Notes: a model not told the origin generated them from the letters alone. 64,000 nucleotides of DNA from Streptomyces hyaluromycini (GCF_002217755.1 NZ_BCFL01000027.1:273209-337208); one strand, 5' to 3'. Shown: positions 26,148 through 35,588, counted from the stretch's first letter. Made by a program: numbers and translations.

Positions 26148-26322
26148 CCATGGACCAGACAACGCAGACCGGGGTCTTCGACGACCTGGACGACGAACTC
26201 GACGAAGTGGTGTGTCAACGTTGTCCAGAAGGGTTTCCGGGCCCTCGCTCAAGGTCCGCACCGGGGCGGTCATGTCAGAATGAGGGCGCCCGCCGTTCGT
26301 CCGGTCTTCATCGAGGTTGTCC

Positions 26323-26970
26323 GTGTCCCAGCCCGTCGGCCGAGTGCCGCAGCGTAGCAACGCACGGTCCAACCGGGCGCGGATCCTCGCCACCGCCCGC
26401 CAGGAACTCGGCCGGAACCCCGACATCACCCTGGAGGAGCTGGCCCGCGCCTCCGGTGTCGTACGGCGCACGCTCTTCGGGCACTTCCCGGGGCGGGCCG
26501 CGCTGCTGGAAGCCCTGGCCGAGGAGGCCGCCGAGGCGCTCCAGGCCGCCCTGGCGCGGGAGGCGGAGCCGGCGGAGCCGGCCGACCGGGCCCTCGCGCG
26601 CTTCTCCCTGTCGCTGTGGCCGGTGGGCGACCGCTACCGGATGCTGCTGGCCCTCGCCCACCGGGACCTGGGCGCGGAGCGGGTCGCCGAGGTCCTCGCA
26701 CCGGCCCGGGTCCGGGCCACGGCCATCGTGGAGCGCGGGCAGCGGGACGGCGTCTTCCATCCCCATCTGCCGCCTGCGGTGCTCAGTGCCGCCCTGGAGG
26801 GCATGTCGATCGCCCTGCTGGAAGAGGTCAACACCGGAGCGTTCGAGGACGACGGCACCCGCACGGCCGTCGCCACGCTCATCGCGGCCGGGGTCCCCGA
26901 GAAGCAGGCGCACACCGTGGTCGACGAGGTCGCCGCCGAGGCCGCGCCGGAGAACCCCGCCGGGACCTGA
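26323..26970 (+). CDS. TetR-family regulator
   Basis: A 215-residue repressor. The N-terminal helix-turn-helix is clear: ARILATARQELGRNPDITLE, then ARASGVVRRTLFGHFPGRAA. The ligand domain follows (LLALAHRDLGAERVAEVL, SAALEGMSIALLEEV). GTG 26323 is preferred because GAGG lies six bases upstream; TTG 26317 is also possible. A short palindrome, CAACGTTG at 26216-26223, about 100 bases upstream may be its operator. The gene it once controlled may be the truncated MFS transporter just before it. Confidence 0.85.
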   Translation: MSQPVGRVPQRSNARSNRARILATARQELGRNPDITLEELARASGVVRRTLFGHFPGRAALLEALAEEAAEALQAALAREAEPAEPADRALARFSLSLWPVGDRYRMLLALAHRDLGAERVAEVLAPARVRATAIVERGQRDGVFHPHLPPAVLSAALEGMSIALLEEVNTGAFEDDGTRTAVATLIAAGVPEKQAHTVVDEVAAEAAPENPAGT

Positions 26971-27062
26971 ACCGGGCGGCCCCGGGGCCTTCCCCTCTCC
27001 CGGCGGCGCACGGGGCGGCCGCCGGGGGCGTCGGCGGAGCCGTCAGCCGATGTCGGGCAGGG

Positions 27063-27345
27063 GGCGCCGGGCCACCTCGCGGGCGTCGTCCGGCGGTACG
27101 CCCGGCATGCGCAGGGCCATCTCGGCGAGGTCTGCCGCGGCCTCGTCGCCGTCCGCCTCGGGGCGGGCGAACCTCGGCTCCACCAGCCGACCCGTCCGCC
27201 GTAGAGGCGCCGGGCCACCTCGCGGGCGTCGTCCGGCGGTACGCCCGGCATGCGCAGGGCCATCTCGGCGAGGTCTGCCGCGGCCTCGTCGCCGTCCGCC
27301 TCGGGGCGGGCGAACCTCGGCTCCACCCAGCCGACCCGTCCGCCG
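27063..27345. repeat. Tandem duplication of about 140 bp
   Basis: Two near-identical copies, starting at 27063 and 27206 (period 143 bp), differ by a one-base indel and a few end changes. Read on the minus strand they encode VEPRFARPEADGDEAAADLA and MALRMPGVPPDDAREVARR twice in different frames, so they come from the 3' end of a protein gene that is no longer intact. The whole gap 26,971-27,657 has no gene I can support; its source protein is not recognised. Confidence 0.85.
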
Positions 27346-27657
27346 TGGACGCGCCCGACCTGCTCGGCCACCACGCCCGGCTGGGCGCCGCACGCCGGGA
27401 GCGGTCCGGGTGCGGGCGCCGCCCTTCCCGCCGGGTGAACGAGCCGTCGTACGGGTTCCGCAGTGGTGCGTGGTCGCGTGGTCGCGTGGCCGGCGGGACT
27501 ACGTGGTTCACGGGATGCGATGCCGTCGGGCGCGGAAGAAAGCTGGGGGCGTGCTGTCCGGGTACCTGGAGAGCTCCGATCGCGTGGCGACCGCTCGCCC
27601 TCTCTTCCACGGCCCGGGGAGCGCACTCGGGCACCGGACGACGAGCGTGGGAGTTGA

Positions 27658-30474
27658 GTGGTCTTGGGTCGTAGCACACCGCTGCGGGGTCGTTCCGACC
27701 AGCTGTCGCTGGGGCTCGCCGTATTACGCCGTACGGTGCGGTCCGGCCAGAGCGGGATCGTACTCGTCACCGGCGAGCCCGGGATGGGCAAGAGCGCGCT
27801 GCTGGACGCCCTGACCTGCGAGGCCGCCCCGCTCGGCTTCGTGGTCGGGCGGAGTTCGGTGGACGAGATAGCGCGGACCACGCCCGGTGCGCCCCTGCTG
27901 ATGGCGCTCAGGTCGGGGCCGCTGGCCTCGGCCTCGGCCGGGGCCGGGACCGGGACCAGGACCGGGACCGGGGAGATCGCCGAGCTCGACGGGCTGTCGG
28001 CGCGGCCCCTCACCTTCATGGACCGGATCGGCGAGATCCTGGAGCGCGCCGCGGCGGACACCCCCGTCCTGATCGCCGTGGACGACGTGCAGTGGGCCGA
28101 CCAGCTGAGCCGTACGGCGCTGTCCGCGCTGCCCGGCTGGCTCGCGGGGCATCCGCTGGTGTGGGTGTTCACCAGCAGGGACGCCGACTGCCCGGTCTTC
28201 CGTGACCTGACGGCCCGCACCACCCCCTCGACACCCGTCACCGTCGTCCCGCTGGCGGCCCTCGGCCGGGACGACGTCCTGCAGATCGCCCGGGACCGGC
28301 TCGGCCGCCCGCCCTCGGAGCCGGTCCGCCGGATGCTCGACGGCGTCGGCGGCAGCCCCTTCCTGGCGGTCCAGCTCCTCGAAGGGCTGCTGCGGGCCGC
28401 GGCGCGCGGCGAGCCCGCCGACCGCGTTCCCGACGAGTTCATCGCGGGCGTCCGCCGGTCGCTGGCCGGTCTCGACCCGGCCGCCGCCGACGTGGTGCGG
28501 ATGGCCTCGGTGCTGGGCCGGACGTTCGCCGTGGACGAGATGGCCGAACTCCTCGCCCCCCGGCACGACCACGCGTCGGTCGCCACCGGCGTGGAGGCGG
28601 CCCTCGCCTCCGGACTGCTCGGCACCGTCGGGCACCGGATCGGCTTCCGCCACGACCTGGTCCGCGAGACCGTCTACGGCGCCCTCTCCGACGGCGCCCG
28701 GCGCCGCTTCCACCGCGGCTGCGCGGCGTTCCTGATCGACGGCGGCCACAGCCCCCTGGAGGCGGCCCCGCACGCTCGGCTCAGCGTCACCCCGGACGAC
28801 GAGGCCTGCGTCCGGATCCTGCGGGACGCCGCCGAGGAAGCCGTACCGGCTCTGCCCGAGACCGCCGGGAAGCTGATCACCGAGGCGTTCCGGCCGCTGC
28901 GGCCGGGCAGCCGGACGTGGCGCGAGACGGGGGAGCACTGCGTGGACGTGCTGGGCCGGGTGCAGCGGGCGGCCGACGCGGTGCACCTCGCTCAGACGCT
29001 GCTGCGGCGCACGAGCGAGCCCGAGGCGACGGCCCGGATCCAGGTGCTGATGTCCCGCGCGCTGTGGCTGACCGGCAGCCTCGGCGACTCCGTGGAGCGG
29101 ATCGGCAGGGTCCTGGCGCTGCCCGGCATCTCACCGGCGCTGCGGGCCAGGCTGGAGGCGGCCCGGGCGCTGGCGCTGACCGGCCACGACGCCACCGCCG
29201 CCCGGGCCGTGGCGCCGGCCGCGCTCCAGCAGGCGCGGGCGGTGGACGACCGGGAGGCCATGGTGCTGGCGCTCCAGGCGGTCGGGGAGGTCGGCCGCAA
29301 CTCCGGGCACCACGTCGACGCCATGACCGCGTTCCGCGAACTGCGGCAGCTGGAGGGCGTGAACCACGTCGCCGGCGAGATCATCGAACTGCAACTCCTC
29401 GACCGCTACGAGGAGTCCGAGGCACTCATCGCCGCGGCCCTCGCGGACGCCCGGGACGAGGTCGAGGCGGTCCGGCCCTCCCTGCTGTCCGCCCAGATGT
29501 GGCACGACTTCAACCTCAGCAGGCTGGACGACGCCGAGTCGGGGGCCCGGGCGCTGATCTCCATGAGCCAGGAACTGGGCGGCCACGTCTACGAGTTGGA
29601 CGCCGTCGTGGTGCACGCCTCGGTGTGCGCGCTGCGCGGCGAATGGGAGCAGGCCAAGCGGCTGGTCGCGGACCGGGAGAGCCGGAGCAAGGCCGACGAC
29701 GGCATCCGCAAGCCCAGCCTGAGGCTGATGCGCGGCTGGTTCGCCGCGGCCGAGGGGCGGCCCGCGGACGCCGTGGACATCCTGGCCCCGGTCCTGTACA
29801 CCGCCCGCGAGTCGAGGACCTGCTGGCCCTGGTGGCCCGGCTGGACGCGGTTGCTGCTGGCGATCGGCACGGCCGCGGGCGACGAGCGCTTCGCCAAGGA
29901 GGCGCTCACCCTCGCCGAGGAGGGCGCCGCGCGCAATCCGGGCATCGCCAGCTACGAGGGGATCGCCTACCAGACCCAGGGCCTGGCCCGTGCGGACCTC
30001 ACCCTGCTGGAACGGGCCGCCGACACGCTCGGCCGCAGCCCCCGCCCCGAACTCCAGGCCGGCGGGGCCGCCGACTACGGGAAGCTGCTCGCGGCCCGGG
30101 GGCGGCGCGCGGAGGCCGCCGTCCACTTCGACCGGGCCTGGGCCGTCTACGAGCGGATGGGCGCCCGCCCGGCACAGGACTCACTGCACCGCGCGGCCCG
30201 CAAGGCGGGCATCCGGCGCCCCGAGTGGTCCGCCGGGGCCGGGAACGCCCGCCCGACCCACGGCTGGGCCGCCCTCACCGACGCCGAGACCCGGGTCGCG
30301 GCCCTCATCAGCGCCGGCCACACCAACCGGTCGGCGGCCGCCGAACTCGGCGTCTCGCCCAACACCGTGGGCACCCACCTGCGTTCGGTGTTCGCCAAGC
30401 TCGACGTCAACTCCCGCGTCCAGCTGGTCAACGCCCACCGCAACCGCACGGACGAGACGTTCGGAATCCGGTAG
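27658..30474 (+). CDS. LAL-type LuxR transcriptional regulator
   Basis: A 938-residue large ATP-binding regulator. The N-terminal AAA/STAND domain has Walker A GEPGMGKS (about residues 41-48) and Walker B VLIAVDDVQWAD. The middle is helical with TPR-like repeats. The last 65 residues are a LuxR helix-turn-helix (LTDAETRVAALISAGHTNRS, AELGVSPNTVGTHLRSVF). Such proteins activate secondary-metabolism or uptake operons after binding ATP and an inducer. It starts at GTG 27658 after GGGAG. No neighbouring biosynthetic cluster shows its target. Confidence 0.92.
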   Translation: MVLGRSTPLRGRSDQLSLGLAVLRRTVRSGQSGIVLVTGEPGMGKSALLDALTCEAAPLGFVVGRSSVDEIARTTPGAPLLMALRSGPLASASAGAGTGTRTGTGEIAELDGLSARPLTFMDRIGEILERAAADTPVLIAVDDVQWADQLSRTALSALPGWLAGHPLVWVFTSRDADCPVFRDLTARTTPSTPVTVVPLAALGRDDVLQIARDRLGRPPSEPVRRMLDGVGGSPFLAVQLLEGLLRAAARGEPADRVPDEFIAGVRRSLAGLDPAAADVVRMASVLGRTFAVDEMAELLAPRHDHASVATGVEAALASGLLGTVGHRIGFRHDLVRETVYGALSDGARRRFHRGCAAFLIDGGHSPLEAAPHARLSVTPDDEACVRILRDAAEEAVPALPETAGKLITEAFRPLRPGSRTWRETGEHCVDVLGRVQRAADAVHLAQTLLRRTSEPEATARIQVLMSRALWLTGSLGDSVERIGRVLALPGISPALRARLEAARALALTGHDATAARAVAPAALQQARAVDDREAMVLALQAVGEVGRNSGHHVDAMTAFRELRQLEGVNHVAGEIIELQLLDRYEESEALIAAALADARDEVEAVRPSLLSAQMWHDFNLSRLDDAESGARALISMSQELGGHVYELDAVVVHASVCALRGEWEQAKRLVADRESRSKADDGIRKPSLRLMRGWFAAAEGRPADAVDILAPVLYTARESRTCWPWWPGWTRLLLAIGTAAGDERFAKEALTLAEEGAARNPGIASYEGIAYQTQGLARADLTLLERAADTLGRSPRPELQAGGAADYGKLLAARGRRAEAAVHFDRAWAVYERMGARPAQDSLHRAARKAGIRRPEWSAGAGNARPTHGWAALTDAETRVAALISAGHTNRSAAAELGVSPNTVGTHLRSVFAKLDVNSRVQLVNAHRNRTDETFGIR

Positions 30475-30561
30475 CGAGAGCCCCGGTGGAATGGAGGGCG
30501 CCCTCCCATTTCGAGCCACAGGCGCCCGGGGCGCCCGGCCGGGAGGGCGGCGTATCGCCGA

Positions 30562-30667
30562 AACGCGGTGCTGACCTGCGACGATGTCCAGAGAGGTGCG
30601 AACCGCGGGTGGCGCCCCCGGCGGGAGCCCCAAAACATGGCTGGTCGTGCGCACGGCGCTGACCTGC
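30562..30667. repeat. Degraded tRNA-flank repeat (old attachment-site remnant)
   Basis: Bases 30562-30622 align with 39593-39656: GAAACGCG, CTGACCTGCGACGATG, CCAG, then GGCGCCCCCGGC, which is the 3' end of tRNA-Arg. A second CTGACCTGC follows at 30659. The copy stops after about 12 bases of tRNA sequence. The rest of 30,475-30,850 holds no gene. It may be the far edge of an older integration at the same tRNA. Confidence 0.55.
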
Positions 30668-30851
30668 GCATTTGCGCCACGGTGGTGGTTGAGGGGCGGT
30701 CTCGGCTGGTGCCGGTCCCGCTGCGGGCGGTCTCGGCGGTGGATGAACCCCCGAGTGCGGCGCTGAAGACGAGCCCCGGCTGACGCCTTCGATGAGTTCG
30801 GTTGACATGCCGGAAGACGGGGACGTCGACGCTTGGGCATGGGTGGCTCGA

Positions 30852-30887
30852 AAAGGCGCTCGGTGGAGCCCAAGGGCTCCACCGAGG
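30852..30887 (-). terminator. Terminator of the leftward small-protein genes
   Basis: A perfect 13-bp inverted repeat (30859-30871 with 30874-30886; effectively a 12-bp stem with a 4-base loop), followed on the minus strand by TTTT. It lies just after the stop of the 81-residue membrane protein gene. Confidence 0.8.
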
Positions 30888-30890
30888 CGA

Positions 30891-31136
30891 CTACTTGCGT
30901 CCGGGCTTCTTTTCCGCCGTCTTCGTCATCCAGGACTGACAGGCCCATCGGGCAAGGCCGCCCACGGCGAGGGACACGAGAAGGGCGCCCCAGTCGACGA
31001 TGTGCGGGAGTCCGGGGAAGAAGGCGAAGAAGGCGAGCGTGACGACGAGGCCGACGAGGAACGAGGTGATCCCGACCCGGCGTCGGCGTGTTTCCCACGC
31101 CTGGTCCGAGTTCTGCCCCTCTTGCTGCTCGGTCAT
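30891..31136 (-). CDS. Small two-helix membrane protein
   Basis: An 81-residue protein with an acidic/polar N terminus (MTEQQEGQNSDQAWE), a basic RRRR stretch, one strong membrane helix (VGITSFLVGLVVTLAFFAFF) and a second weaker one (VDWGALLVSLAVGGLARW), ending in a Lys-rich tail. No family recognised. It starts eight bases after the stop of the secreted-protein gene upstream, so both are probably one transcript. Confidence 0.65.
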   Translation of the reverse strand: MTEQQEGQNSDQAWETRRRRVGITSFLVGLVVTLAFFAFFPGLPHIVDWGALLVSLAVGGLARWACQSWMTKTAEKKPGRK

Positions 31137-31144
31137 GAAACGAC

Positions 31145-31603
31145 TCACTTCGTGATGTGGTGGCACTGGCTCACACGGCGCACCCCGTTGACGTAGAGAT
31201 GGGCACACGCTTTGCCATAACGAGGCAGCCTCTGGGGAGAGTTGTTCCTCATCGGGTCGATCTTGCATTCGCTGTGGGTCCGGCCCTGTGACGTGCGGTA
31301 GGTCCGGTTGTTGGTGTCGGCGTACGTGAAGTCGATGCGCCAGTTGCAGAAACCGCTGCTGAGCGCTCCCACGAAGGCGCAGTCGACGCCGGCGTTCTGG
31401 TACGTGATCTTCCTGCCGCTGCCTCGGATGATGTGTGTGAACATGCAGCCGGTCGGGACCTTCATCGTCACGCCGCCCACGCTGTACTCGAAGGTCTGCA
31501 CGGCAGTCGACCCGAGCGCGGTGGCGTGCGCACCCGTCGGCGCGGTGAGAACGAGGGCTCCTGCGGCGGTCAGAGCTGTGGCGAGGCGCGTGATGTAGGG
31601 CAT
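31145..31603 (-). CDS. Secreted Cys-rich protein
   Basis: A 152-residue exported protein. A signal peptide (MPYITRLATALTAAGALVL, cut near AHATA) precedes a mature domain of about 120 residues with six Cys, which would make up to three disulphides. The mature part includes VPTGCMFTHIIRGSG, DCAFVGALSSGFCNWRIDF and VRRVSQCHHITK. ATG 31603 is chosen for the signal peptide; the AAGGGG upstream is rather distant. Not recognised as a known enzyme or inhibitor; a stable extracellular protein is the best guess. Confidence 0.7.
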   Translation of the reverse strand: MPYITRLATALTAAGALVLTAPTGAHATALGSTAVQTFEYSVGGVTMKVPTGCMFTHIIRGSGRKITYQNAGVDCAFVGALSSGFCNWRIDFTYADTNNRTYRTSQGRTHSECKIDPMRNNSPQRLPRYGKACAHLYVNGVRRVSQCHHITK

Positions 31604-31878
31604 GACGAAGCTTGTCCCCTTCTGTGATCTTTCGATGAGTACCTGGGACAACCGCGTCCGCCGTTGGTCGGTTGCTGGATTCAGGCTGATTCACTGCCTT
31701 GAGTGATCAAAGAATAAGTGGGCTGACCAGCAGAAACGTTAACAGTGTCGTTCCGGGTTCCCGGAAGGGATGACCTTGACGGATGTCGAACCCGCGAGGG
31801 TGGCGGGGGAGGATACCGGTCTGGGCTGAGACTTTCCCGGGTTCGGCGGGTAGGACGGACAACTGGTGCGTCGGCGAG

Positions 31879-32100
31879 ATGGTGGGAGGCATGACGAATG
31901 CAGATCGTGCGCAGTCGATTCCCTCTCCAGGGGGTGGCAGATGGGGACCCCCACCCACCGTTCATGTCCGGTACGTCGTTGTCGACGGGCCGGAGGGCGA
32001 GGAGTTGGGACGGCGTCAATTGAACGTGATCCGCGACATCCTGAAAATCCTGGCGGATCAAGAGCAAAGCGCGTGTCGCCCCGGAGACAGCGAGCAGTGA
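31879..32100 (+). CDS. Small hypothetical protein
   Basis: A reading frame of 73 residues ending HVRYVVVDGPEGEELGRRQL with a helical tail (NVIRDILKILADQEQ). The C-terminal half looks like real coding sequence; the N terminus is uncertain because ATG 31783, 31879 and 31891 are all possible and none has an ideal ribosome binding site. Soluble, no signal peptide. Function unknown. Confidence 0.4.
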   Translation: MVGGMTNADRAQSIPSPGGGRWGPPPTVHVRYVVVDGPEGEELGRRQLNVIRDILKILADQEQSACRPGDSEQ

Positions 32101-32346
32101 CGTCGGGGCGACCATGAGTGTTCAGCGTCTGGCATGGGTCACACGACCAGCGATCGCCGATGGTGCCGGTGAGGGTCCTGACGCGGCACGGCGTCTCGGG
32201 GGCGGGATCGCTCCGGAGTTCAGCCGCGTGGTTGTTCTGTGACGGGGAGGCTCGCGGGCAGGGGTTCTGGCCGTGACAGTCACGGTCACCGTGGCGGGCG
32301 TGGCGACGCTATCGTGGATGTACGGCGCGGTGGAGAGGAAGCGGTC

Positions 32347-32565
32347 ATGACCTCGGCGTACGACTACAGCGAACTCCATGAGCTCATTGATCGCCTGGAG
32401 CCCGAGCAGGCTGAGGAACTGCGGCGTCATGCTCTGCGTCTGGTGAAGCCCGCGCCGAGCAGATTCCGGATACTGCGGACCTTTGAAGGTCCGGCAACCG
32501 ATCTCGGCGCCCGGGCGAGGGACATCGTACGGGCGGAGATCGGCGAGGGCGATGCTGATCGTTGA
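32347..32565 (+). CDS. Putative antitoxin of a PIN-domain pair
   Basis: A 72-residue acidic protein with a helical N-terminal half (ELHELIDRLEPEQAEELRRH) and a short extended C terminus (FRILRTFEGPATDLGARARD). It overlaps the downstream PIN toxin gene by 14 bases, the usual antitoxin-first arrangement. GAGAGGAAG precedes ATG 32347. No ribbon-helix-helix or AbrB motif is obvious, so its DNA-binding class is unclear. Confidence 0.75.
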   Translation: MTSAYDYSELHELIDRLEPEQAEELRRHALRLVKPAPSRFRILRTFEGPATDLGARARDIVRAEIGEGDADR

Positions 32566-32962
32566 CTCCGGTCCGCTCGTCGCCTTCCTCAACCGCAACG
32601 ATCCCGATCACGAGCGCTGTGCAGAGCTCCTGGAGTCGTTCGACGGCGACCTGCTGGTCACACCGTACGTGCTGACCGAATGCTGCTACCTGATCGGGAA
32701 GTATCTCGGCGCCGAGGCCGAGATCAACCTGGTGGAGTCCGTCGTCGGTGGCGACCTGGTACAGGTGTTCCCCGAAGAACGGGACATGGCCCGGATTTCT
32801 GACCTCATGAACCGCTACCGGGGCTTTCCGCTGGGCGTCGCGGACGCTTCGGTGGTCGCTGTGGCGGAGCGACTGAAGCTGACCAGCGTCGCGACGCTCG
32901 ACCACCGGCATTTCCGGGCGATCGCGCCCGATCACGTTCCCGCCTTCACGCTCCTTCCCTGA
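32552..32962 (+). CDS. PIN-domain (VapC-like) toxin
   Basis: A 136-residue PIN-fold ribonuclease. Acidic residues expected to bind Mg2+ are all visible: Asp5 in LIVDSGPLV, Glu in VTPYVLTECCYLIG, Asp in FPLGVADASVVAVA and Asp in VATLDHRHFRAI. VapC toxins cleave tRNA or rRNA when freed from their antitoxin. Coupled to the antitoxin gene by overlap. The system looks intact and lies in accessory DNA. Confidence 0.88.
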   Translation: MLIVDSGPLVAFLNRNDPDHERCAELLESFDGDLLVTPYVLTECCYLIGKYLGAEAEINLVESVVGGDLVQVFPEERDMARISDLMNRYRGFPLGVADASVVAVAERLKLTSVATLDHRHFRAIAPDHVPAFTLLP

Positions 32963-33006
32963 GGGCGCGCCTGCCCAGGTTCTCCCGGCGTGCCAGCGGT
33001 GGGGTG

Positions 33007-34137
33007 TCACCGGAGGCCGTGAAGGTCGAGACGGTGAATGAGGCCGGGGCGGCGCTGGTAGCGCTCACGCAGGTTGACGAGGCGTTTTTGGAAGTCTGTG
33101 CTCCGTCCAGTGTGGGCGTACGCGTCACGCAGCTCCGCGATGAGGGCGACGGCCTGGTCGTAGGCGTTGGTCTTCTTGGTGGCGATGTGCGCCTCGATCT
33201 GCTGCCAGGCGGACTCGGCCTCGCTCGCGAGGCTCGTCAGGTGCTGGGCGCGGGCTGCGGCTCGTTCGTGTTCGACGCGCTGTCGGCGCTCGGTGCGCCG
33301 TGAGTGGGCGGCGTCCAGGAGCTGGGCGGCGGAGCGGCGCCCCGGGACGGTGGCCGGGGCAGCGGTGCCGCGCAGGCGGTACAGGAGTTCGGTGCGAAAC
33401 CGGGGCTCCGGGCCGAGGGCGAGCCGTAGCAGCAGTGCGTCCTTCTCCCCCTGGGGCAGAGCGGCGATGAGCGGAGCGAGTTCCTTCTTCGTGGGCCCGG
33501 CCGACTTCTCGGGTGCGGCGGGACTGGCCTGGGCCGCGACTGCCAGCAGGTCGCCATCCACGCGCAGGAAGTCCACGAGCGCGCGCTGCGGGGCGGTCAG
33601 TTCGCTGAGCCCGGCCGGGACGGGCGGTTCGGGGCAGGTCCGGTACTTCTCTTCTTCGTCGTCTTCGAGTTCCCAGGCGGCGAGCGCGGAGAGCCAGGCG
33701 AGGTAGAGGGGGCGCAGGTCGCCTGTGGCGAGTTCGTCGCGTACGCCGATGAGGGCGGCCAGTGAGTCGTCGGCGCCTTCGATCCAGTCGCCGCCTTCGT
33801 CCTCGCTGGTGAGGTCGAGCAGGAGGTGGGTGCGGGTGGTCCAGGCGTCGACGTGGTGGTCGAGGCAGTACGGCTTCGCTGTGGGCAGGGCCAGGGCTTG
33901 CCTCGGCAGGCGGAACATCAGGCGGTGGGTGCCCCAGTTGGTGACGTACAGGTGGGCGTCGAAGTGGCGCTCGACCATGCGGCGCGGATTGCCGCTCAGG
34001 TCACCCCAGTTGTAGGTGTTGGTGAAGCTGGTCGCGGTGATTCTCGCCCGGGTGGAGATGGCCCGCAGTTGCTCCTGCTCCTCGCGGGTGAGCGGACGGT
34101 CGAGGGCCTGGAACTCGTAGTACTGGTACTCGCTCAC
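33007..34137 (-). CDS. Conserved hypothetical protein (YYEFQ type)
   Basis: A 376-residue soluble protein. It opens SEYQYYEFQALDRPLTREEQ followed by TNTYNWGDLSGNPRRMVERH and TNWGTHRLMFRLPRQAL, a pattern I recognise from many actinobacterial genomes without an assigned function. The C-terminal half is helical and basic (RRTERRQRVEHERAAARAQH), probably coiled-coil. GTG 34137 is chosen for the conserved N terminus. It is divergent to the helicase-associated gene at 34,266. Confidence 0.75.
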   Translation of the reverse strand: MSEYQYYEFQALDRPLTREEQEQLRAISTRARITATSFTNTYNWGDLSGNPRRMVERHFDAHLYVTNWGTHRLMFRLPRQALALPTAKPYCLDHHVDAWTTRTHLLLDLTSEDEGGDWIEGADDSLAALIGVRDELATGDLRPLYLAWLSALAAWELEDDEEEKYRTCPEPPVPAGLSELTAPQRALVDFLRVDGDLLAVAAQASPAAPEKSAGPTKKELAPLIAALPQGEKDALLLRLALGPEPRFRTELLYRLRGTAAPATVPGRRSAAQLLDAAHSRRTERRQRVEHERAAARAQHLTSLASEAESAWQQIEAHIATKKTNAYDQAVALIAELRDAYAHTGRSTDFQKRLVNLRERYQRRPGLIHRLDLHGLR

Positions 34138-34265
34138 ACGGCGGACCCTATCGCCGCCGCAGGTGGGCTCGGACACGGAGGGACCACGGCAGCGGAGCCG
34201 ACCGGACGCCGCGCTCGAACGCCGGAGGGTGAGCCGAGGCGAGCCGTAGCGGGGAGGAGCGTGCT

Positions 34266-35579
34266 GTGGCGGTGTGGATCGAGCGGGCGATGGAGCACGA
34301 TGCGAGAACGGAGCTCGCGGCCGTGCTGCAGCTGGCCGCCGCGGGCAGGCTGCGGTGCAGCGACAAGACGAAGCGCCCCTCCGCGGCCACCCTCCGAGCG
34401 CTGGGCGAGGTTCTCGTCGGTGGTGACTTCTACGAGGGCGAGGCGGTCAGGGCCTTCGCCTGGCCGCTGCTGCTCCAGGCCGGCGGTCTCGCCGAACTGT
34501 CCGGTGGCCGCCTGGAGTTGACAGCGCGGGGTGGCAAGGCGCTGGCCGCGTCGGCGCACGAGACGATCCGCCACCTGTGGCGGCGTTGGCTGGGCCATGG
34601 GGTGCTGGATGAGTTCAGCCGGATCGAGGAGATCAAGGGCCAGCGCGCGGCGAACGTCCTCAGTGCGGCCGGTCTGCGCCGCAGGGCGGTGGGTGCGGCG
34701 CTGGCCGAGTGCTGTCCGCCGGGGGAGTGGGTGACGGTGGATGAGTTGTTCAAGGCGATGCGCGCCGCGGGGCATGACCCGTATCCGGTCCGTTCCGAGC
34801 GGGCGCTGTGGGAGCTGTATCTGGAGGACGCGCAGTACGGCAGCCTCGGTTACGACGGTTATCACGACTGGCCGGTGCTGCAGGGCCGTTACACGTTGTG
34901 CGTGCTGTTCGAGTACGCGGCCACGCTCGGCCTCGTCGATGTCCAGTACATCGACCCCGAAGGTGCCCGGGACGATTTCCGCCACATGTGGGGCGCCGAC
35001 TGGCTGGAGCGGCTCAGCCGCTATGACGGGCTGCTCGCCGTCCGGCTCAATCCCCTCGGCGCGTACGCGACGGAGCACGCCGACGACTACCGGCCGGGCC
35101 CGGCACCGGCCGGTGCGGCGCGGCATGCGGTCAAGGTGCTGCCGAACTTCGACATCGTGGCACTCGACGGCCTGGCCCCCGCCGAGGCGCTGCTGCTTGA
35201 GGCCTTTGCCACCCGGTCCGCCGACCACGTCTGGACGCTGTCCACGGCCTCCCTGCTGAAGGCCCTCCACGCAGGCCGCGGCATGGAGGAGCTGCGCCGC
35301 TTCCTGGCGGAGAGCAGCGCAGGAGAGGAACTGCCGCAGACCGTCGCGGCCTTGCTGGCTGACGCCGCCTCGCGCACCGAGAGGGTACGGGATCTGGGTA
35401 CGTGCCACCTGCTGGAGTGCGTGGACGAGGCGCAGGCCGTGATGATCGCGAAAGACCGCAAGGCGGGCGCGCTGTGCTCCCGGATCGGCCCCAGGCACCT
35501 CATGGTGGCCCCCGGCGACCTGTTGGCCTTGCGCACCGCGTTGCTGAAACTCGGTTGCGTACTGCCCGCCCGGCCCTGA
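34266..35579 (+). CDS. Helicase-associated domain protein
   Basis: A 437-residue protein without helicase motifs itself. The C-terminal third resembles the helicase XPB/Ssl2 N-terminal (Helicase_C_3) domain: VKVLPNFDIVALDGLAPAEA, then WTLSTASLLKALHAGRGMEE and LPQTVAALLADAASRTERVR. The N-terminal part is a string of winged-helix-like segments (PLLLQAGGLAELSGGRLELT). Such proteins are thought to be regulatory or DNA-binding partners. GTG 34266 follows GGAGGAG. It converges with the leftward pair at 35,589-38,044. Confidence 0.7.
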   Translation: MAVWIERAMEHDARTELAAVLQLAAAGRLRCSDKTKRPSAATLRALGEVLVGGDFYEGEAVRAFAWPLLLQAGGLAELSGGRLELTARGGKALAASAHETIRHLWRRWLGHGVLDEFSRIEEIKGQRAANVLSAAGLRRRAVGAALAECCPPGEWVTVDELFKAMRAAGHDPYPVRSERALWELYLEDAQYGSLGYDGYHDWPVLQGRYTLCVLFEYAATLGLVDVQYIDPEGARDDFRHMWGADWLERLSRYDGLLAVRLNPLGAYATEHADDYRPGPAPAGAARHAVKVLPNFDIVALDGLAPAEALLLEAFATRSADHVWTLSTASLLKALHAGRGMEELRRFLAESSAGEELPQTVAALLADAASRTERVRDLGTCHLLECVDEAQAVMIAKDRKAGALCSRIGPRHLMVAPGDLLALRTALLKLGCVLPARP

Positions 35580-35588
35580 GCGGGAGGA

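Noticed and set aside
32075..32112. Hairpin around the stop of the small gene ending at 32,100
   Set aside because: A 9-bp stem exists, but the stop codon lies in the loop and there is no T-run, so it was not listed as a terminator.
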